From: Xanthobacteraceae bacterium
Lineage (GTDB): Bacteria; Pseudomonadota; Alphaproteobacteria; Rhizobiales; Xanthobacteraceae
Reading direction: 5' to 3'
Length of the DNA: 10,858 nucleotides
Assembly: GCA_030037185.1 (NCBI GenBank)
Contig: JASHRR010000070.1
Span: 1 to 10,858, forward strand
Part shown: positions 7,411 to 10,858 of the stretch, one piece after another
Position numbering within the stretch: the stretch's first letter is position 1
Layout of the letters: every line of letters starts with the position of its first letter
Program-made: the position numbers and the translations under genes
Notes under the pieces: generated by a model
The model's input: the letters and a program-made list of their open reading frames with translations, nothing else
Database searches by the model: none
What the model was told of the DNA's origin: nothing

Positions 7411-7442
7411 TCAACGGATCCTGTTCAACGGATCCTGTTCAA
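7409..7442. repeat. 14-bp tandem duplication at the 3' end of the secreted protein gene
   Basis: GTTCAACGGATCCT occurs twice in a row (7409-7422 and 7423-7436) and is followed by a third partial copy, GTTCAA (7437-7442). The stop codon of the minus-strand gene lies in the first unit. Removing one unit leaves an in-frame stop three codons earlier. Confidence 0.9.
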
Positions 7443-8613
7443 TGATCACCGCATCTCTGACGCTGTCCCGGGTTGCCGGATCAGGACCTCGTTGCTCCGC
7501 AAACGCGCGCTCTTCCATGCGTCGTCCATGCAGCATCCCGGGAAGGCCATAATTTCCTTCGACGCAGCGAGGCTCGTAATAAACTCTGTTTTCCGCGTCG
7601 CTCTGCTTGGTGAACTCTTGCCTCGCCGTCCATGGCCGCGTCCATACGGTTGGATCTTCAACCGTGACCTCATATTCAAGCGTGCCCGGCGCGGTTCGCG
7701 TCCAGTGCTCTACCAAATGCAGGTTCTCGCGCGAGCCTAGAAAATCGGTTTTCGGACCGAAGTTCGTCACGTCGACGACAAGCGTATTGCCCTCCCAATG
7801 CCCACGCGAGTCGCCAAACCATTGACGGATACTGGCCGGCAGATGGGGAGGCCCGTCCATGACGATGTTGCGCTGCCACCCCTGGCCTTGACCCACGTCG
7901 TAGAACATCGATATGCCGCCGGGTGTCTGAACGATTCGCCGGAAACTGCCACCGAACGGGGTTCCGAACTCGGGTAGTCCGCGGCCCAAGCAGCGGTCAT
8001 TCGGCCAGTGGTCCTCCGGCCCATCATCACGATTGATGTGTTGCGTGTTGTAGCGAGGAGGAGGTTCCGCCCGTCGCGGCGAGGGCGCCGGGTCGTATTT
8101 CCCGCCGGCACACGCCACCAACTCGTTCTTGCAGGTTTCGGTCGCTTGCAATAGGGCAAGGTAAAATTCCCGATCGGCGGCGGCAGCCTTCTGAGCCTGC
8201 GGTGTGCGCAGCGGAATCAGGCCATTGGGCGGATCGACAACTCTCGATGTGCGCTCGCTGGTACGTTTCACCGTCAAGAACACCCCATTGTAGCCGCCCG
8301 CGACGTCAAGTTCGGAACCGCGTTCCTGACGTTCATTGTTGCTCAGCAGCGACGATCGATCTTTGTCCAGTTCTTCGCGCTGCGTTTCGGTGAAGTATTC
8401 CTGGTTGGCAAACTTGGCCGGCCGCTGGAAGGGCGTATCAAACTCGTCGGTCCAAATGCCTTGAAGGTCCGGTTCACCCCAAGGCGTTCTCAGCGCTTGG
8501 CCGGTAGCCGCCGGCGCTTGAGCCTGCGACGGCGTGACGGGTACCGAGATGACGGCGCTTGCCGCCGCCGCGATCGAGGCTGTTATTATCGAGCCTGAGA
8601 AGCGGTTTGGCAT
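7411..8613 (-). CDS. Secreted protein of unknown function (GDSRGHWEG-type)
   Basis: The product has 400 residues. ATG 8613 has AGGAG seven bases upstream. A Sec signal peptide covers residues 1 to about 33 (hydrophobic ITASIAAAASAVISV, cleavage after AQA). The mature part starts with TPWGEPDLQGIWTDE and carries the hallmark GDSRGHWEGNTLVVDVTNF at 267-285, with YDVGQGQGWQRNIVMDG before it and EVTVEDPTVWTRPWTA after it. I know this pattern from large groups of secreted hypothetical proteins in soil bacteria, often several per genome. No catalytic site is established that I know of, and the fold looks beta-rich. It probably acts in the periplasm or outside. The last residues (EQDPLNRIR) reflect a 14-bp duplication; without it the protein would end EQDPLN. 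Cysteines at 161, 168, 208 and 350 could form disulfides. Confidence 0.8.
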   Translation of the reverse strand: MPNRFSGSIITASIAAAASAVISVPVTPSQAQAPAATGQALRTPWGEPDLQGIWTDEFDTPFQRPAKFANQEYFTETQREELDKDRSSLLSNNERQERGSELDVAGGYNGVFLTVKRTSERTSRVVDPPNGLIPLRTPQAQKAAAADREFYLALLQATETCKNELVACAGGKYDPAPSPRRAEPPPRYNTQHINRDDGPEDHWPNDRCLGRGLPEFGTPFGGSFRRIVQTPGGISMFYDVGQGQGWQRNIVMDGPPHLPASIRQWFGDSRGHWEGNTLVVDVTNFGPKTDFLGSRENLHLVEHWTRTAPGTLEYEVTVEDPTVWTRPWTARQEFTKQSDAENRVYYEPRCVEGNYGLPGMLHGRRMEERAFAEQRGPDPATRDSVRDAVIIEQDPLNRIR

Positions 8614-9102
8614 GATAATCTCCTAGAGAAAAAATTCGGTTTAGTTGGACGACCCGAGCCAGCGTTGGGGTGAAGGTGTCACATGGCACCTCCAGGGCAG
8701 ATGTTGCTGATGTGCAATCGGCGCCCGCCGCGGGCATCAGCGTTGCCGATAATTGACGCGACTTCGGCACGTGCCGTTGGCAGCTCGCGAAGTCAGTCTA
8801 ACACCGATTTCTGTGGCGCATAGTAGGCGCCGCGACTTGCGTAATTGCCGAGCCGGTCCCGGGGATTTTTTCAACCCGATTGAACCTGTCCGTTCATCCG
8901 CCTCGTGCCACCGATCATCCCAGGATAAGCCGTCGACGGCAGCGACCCGGCGCAACGCAGGGCGGGCGCCGAATCTTCGACCGGGAACCGCTGTCGGTAC
9001 CGGATCGCCCCAGTCAAAGCGACACCCCTGACGCGAGAAGGAACGACGCTTGCAGGCCGCCGCAGCTTGCAGCACTGTGCGGCTTCGGGAGAGCACAAGC
9101 GA
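8614..9102. other. Divergent intergenic region between the secreted protein and the alpha/beta hydrolase
   Basis: The two flanking genes point away from each other, so this 489-base region should hold both promoters. No gene is supportable; frames on both strands are short or lack motifs. The only clear structure is the dyad at 8674-8691. A GGGAG about 11 bases before ATG 9103 is the likely ribosome binding site of the hydrolase. Confidence 0.4.
8674..8691. promoter_or_regulatory. Imperfect dyad, operator candidate upstream of the secreted protein gene
   Basis: AGGTGTCACATGGCACCT is symmetrical at 14 of 18 positions, with perfect outer arms AGGTG/CACCT. It lies 61-78 bases before ATG 8613 in a divergent promoter region, where a repressor or activator site would be expected. 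No regulator gene is present in the window and the family that might bind is unknown. Confidence 0.3.
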
Positions 9103-9933
9103 ATGACTGCAATCGATTACGAAGCCGAATACGACAATCGCGCGCGGGTGCCCGAGCACCCGCAGATCTTTGCCCGGTGGGCGACGGATTCCGCATCCTA
9201 TAGGGCCCGACTGCCTGCGTCGCGACAAGTGCGCATCAGCTTCGGGCCAACGGCCCGCGAGGTGATCGACCTGTTCGATGCCCGCTTGGGCGCCCCGCTG
9301 GCGGTGTTCATCCACGGTGGCTGGTGGCGCAATTTTGAGCCATCGTTGTTCAGCCACCTCGCGGCGGGGCTCAACGCCCATGGCATCGGCGTTGCGGTGC
9401 CAGGATACAATCTTTGCCCGCAAGTGAGGATAGCCGACATCGTCGATGAGATGCGCCGCGCGCTCGTCACCCTGTGGCGGCGTTACGGCCAGCGCATGCT
9501 GGTGCTCGGCCATTCGGCTGGTGGTCACCTGACGGCGGTCCTGCTCGCGACCGACTGGCCGGCACTCGACGACGCCATGCCGGCCGACGTGGTGGCGGCC
9601 GGATATGCGATTTCGGGCGTGTATGATCTCGCACCGCTGGTTCGCGTATCGGTGAATCAGGATCTTCGCCTTGACATCGACAGCGCGCGAGAAATGTCGC
9701 CGCTGTTGTGGCCCCCGCCACGCGGCCGCGTGCTCGATGCGGTCGTGGGGGCGCGCGAGTCGAATGAGTTCCTGCGCCAAAGTCGCGTCATCACGGATGT
9801 CTGGGGCAAAGCCGGCGTTGTGACTCGCTACGAGGAGATCGCCGGCGCCGATCACTTCACTGTGCTCGAGCCGCTCACTGATCCGAGCAGCGCCATGGTG
9901 GCACGCCTTCTTACGCTGGTGCCGAAACCCTGA
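9103..9933 (+). CDS. Alpha/beta hydrolase, kynurenine formamidase-like esterase
   Basis: The product has 276 residues from ATG 9103 (GGGAG about 11 bases upstream); an ATG 12 codons earlier lacks a site. It begins DYEAEYDNRARVPEHP, typical of arylformamidase-like hydrolases. The oxyanion motif HGGWW is at 71-75, the nucleophile elbow GHSAGGH at 136-142 (Ser138), and the catalytic His is likely H251 in GADHFTVLEP. The acid is less clear; a Glu or Asp near 213-222 (DAVVGARESNEFLRQS) fits the position. There is no signal peptide, so it is cytoplasmic. Relatives hydrolyse N-formylkynurenine or small esters and carbamates. No tryptophan-degradation gene is adjacent, so kynurenine as substrate is unproven. 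The gene ends in a hairpin and is followed by amidohydrolase sequences. Confidence 0.85.
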   Translation: MTAIDYEAEYDNRARVPEHPQIFARWATDSASYRARLPASRQVRISFGPTAREVIDLFDARLGAPLAVFIHGGWWRNFEPSLFSHLAAGLNAHGIGVAVPGYNLCPQVRIADIVDEMRRALVTLWRRYGQRMLVLGHSAGGHLTAVLLATDWPALDDAMPADVVAAGYAISGVYDLAPLVRVSVNQDLRLDIDSAREMSPLLWPPPRGRVLDAVVGARESNEFLRQSRVITDVWGKAGVVTRYEEIAGADHFTVLEPLTDPSSAMVARLLTLVPKP

Positions 9934-9963
9934 CCGGCGCGGGTCGTGCGGCCGGCCGGTCAG
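9930..9963 (+). terminator. Hairpin at the end of the alpha/beta hydrolase gene
   Basis: CTGACCGGC (9930-9938) pairs perfectly with GCCGGTCAG (9955-9963), with a 16-base loop. The left arm overlaps the TGA stop (9931-9933). No T-run follows (CTTAATCG), so intrinsic termination would be weak. Its position between two converging reading directions fits a two-way transcription stop. Confidence 0.45.
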
Positions 9964-9969
9964 CTTAAT

Positions 9970-10431
9970 CGACAAGAGCCGCGAAAAATAGACGTGCCGG
10001 GCGCGGCGGCGCGATGATATGCCCAAGGTCCGGCGGTCCCATCCGACGCAAGGTTGCGGCAGGGTCTCCCGCACCATCGGCACCGCTTCCGCCATCCGCC
10101 ACTCGCCTCCTTGCTTGTGGCCAGCTGGCACCGTTCGTCGGCCAATCAGGGGACAAGTGCTGAATCTATGGTGCGGTCGGGCGCGAGGAAGCCGCGCCTC
10201 GCTCGAAGACGGCAATTGGCCGGCCGCAGACGATCGAGGCGAGTCCAGCACATAGCGCCATCCGGGCCCAGGTGGTGATGCGGGTCGACGATGGGCAGCG
10301 CGGGTTCGAGGGCTGGGGCGCCGGTCCAGTCCATCCTGGCGCACCGGGCTTGCGGACGCCGGCCGCTGTGCCGATGCGCCGAGCGGCAAGGCGGCCGCTG
10401 CGCTGCCGAGAAAAGCCTCGGGTCTTCTCAT
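9970..10431 (-). pseudogene. Broken amidohydrolase (Amidohydro_2 type), N-terminal part with several frameshifts
   Basis: A good start survives: ATG 10431 with GGGAGG five bases before it, then MRRPEAFLGSAAAALPLGAS, an export signal. The frame then breaks. Homologous pieces continue in the second frame (KPGAPGWTGPAP), then in the third (ALPIVDPHHHLG, about 10280-10320, the metal-binding HxH loop of this family), then back in the first (GWRYVLDS). Weaker matches follow, including VFERGA, and CVGWDRRTLG where the family has a GIVGHADLTLG-like stretch. Nothing matches beyond about 9970, so roughly the last half is missing. Intact members are about 300-370 residues and hydrolyse lactones, amides or decarboxylate aromatic acids. 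The start, signal and HHH motif are clear; the 3' part is inference. Confidence 0.65.
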
Positions 10432-10583
10432 CGTTGCCTCCCTCCTCTGTTGCGATTTGACGAGTTTTGCGTCGATTGCCGAGCGGCGCAGGCCAGCAAT
10501 TGCTGCTTGCATCGCCGGCAAGCCTCGGGACGCTCCGCTCGCACCTTGTGGTAAAAGTTACGACCGTCGTCGATGTTCGAAAA

Positions 10584-10590
10584 AAGGAGG
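10584..10590 (+). promoter_or_regulatory. Ribosome binding site of the downstream amidohydrolase
   Basis: AAGGAGG is a near-perfect Shine-Dalgarno match. It lies 6 bases before the ATG at 10597 and only 3 before the ATG at 10594, which favours the second ATG as the start. Confidence 0.7.
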
Positions 10591-10596
10591 ACCATG

Positions 10597-10858
10597 ATGA
10601 ATAGGCGCCAGTTCCTCTGCGCATCCGCCGCGTCGTTCGCCTGCGCTGATCACGTGTCTGCAGCGACGTATGATCTCCTCATCAAAGGCGGGCGTGTAAT
10701 CGATCCGTCGATGAGGCTTGACGCCGTCCGCGACGTGGCGATTGCCGCGGGCAAGATCGCCGCGGTCGAGGCCGACATCAGGGGGGATGCCGCCGATACC
10801 ATCGATGCACGCGGCAAGATCGTCGCCCCGGGCCTGATCGACATCCATACGCACGCGG
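10597..10858 (+). CDS. Tat-exported dihydroorotase-like amidohydrolase, N-terminal fragment cut by the window edge
   Basis: Eighty-seven codons are visible and the frame is open at the end. The N-terminus MNRRQFLCASAASFACADHV has the twin arginines and short apolar stretch of a Tat signal, so the folded metalloenzyme is probably exported. The mature part starts TYDLLIKGGRVIDPSMRLD, then DVAIAAGKIAAVEADI and GKIVAPGLIDIHTHA, with the metal-binding HTH at 84-86. This is the beta-sandwich plus first barrel strand of the amidohydrolase superfamily; the wording is closest to the group annotated as amidohydrolase/deacetylase family metallohydrolases. The substrate is unknown. It differs in type from the broken amidohydrolase just upstream, which is transcribed away from it; about 165 bases separate their starts. 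Confidence 0.85.
   Translation, partial: MNRRQFLCASAASFACADHVSAATYDLLIKGGRVIDPSMRLDAVRDVAIAAGKIAAVEADIRGDAADTIDARGKIVAPGLIDIHTHA

Noticed and set aside
8737..10521. 594-codon minus-strand frame
   Set aside because: It runs antisense through the whole alpha/beta hydrolase gene and shows no domain. Only its first part coincides with the start of the broken amidohydrolase.
1..10858. CRISPR arrays, tRNA or rRNA genes, transposases, phage or defence genes
   Set aside because: None was seen by eye: no regularly spaced repeats, no tRNA-like arms and no transposase or integrase motifs in the frames examined.

Overview
The window looks like a gene-poor, partly decaying stretch of an alphaproteobacterial chromosome, most like Bradyrhizobium or a close relative. 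This rests on high GC in the coding parts and on two small protein types that I associate with that group: a one-membrane-helix protein with a short coiled coil (1334-1750, minus) and a short soluble protein of the FRRRADECRRLA type (4052-4258, minus). This is recognition from memory; no database search was possible.

Layout. 1-1333: no intact gene. It holds the frameshifted remains of at least one, probably two, copies of the same membrane/coiled-coil protein that is intact at 1334-1750. 1751-2238: intergenic, with a faint possible dehydrogenase tail. 2239-3474 (minus): secreted M28 zinc peptidase with all expected metal ligands and a candidate promoter. 3475-4051: no clear gene, but two neighbouring inverted repeats. 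4052-4258 (minus): small hypothetical protein. 4706-6520 (minus): complete family GH15 glycosidase with both catalytic glutamates. 6521-7410: no intact gene. 7411-8613 (minus): secreted protein of unknown function whose last codons were rewritten by a 14-bp tandem duplication. 9103-9933 (plus): alpha/beta hydrolase like kynurenine formamidases, followed by a hairpin. About 9970-10431 (minus): broken amidohydrolase (Amidohydro_2 type). 10597 to the window end (plus): start of a Tat-exported, dihydroorotase-like amidohydrolase cut by the window edge.

How the genes work together. No operon is evident. The genes are separated by gaps of roughly 300-900 bases and most appear to carry their own ribosome binding site. 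The right third (secreted unknown protein, ester/amide hydrolase, dead amidohydrolase, exported amidohydrolase) reads like an accessory set of periplasmic and cytoplasmic hydrolases for scavenging amides or esters, but the substrate cannot be told from sequence. The M28 peptidase and GH15 enzyme are stand-alone degradative enzymes. I saw no tRNA, rRNA, CRISPR array, transposase or phage gene, and nothing that clearly forms a new defence or signalling system. The most notable signals are the three-copy family with decayed members, the amidohydrolase pseudogene beside a different amidohydrolase, and the recent-looking tandem duplication.
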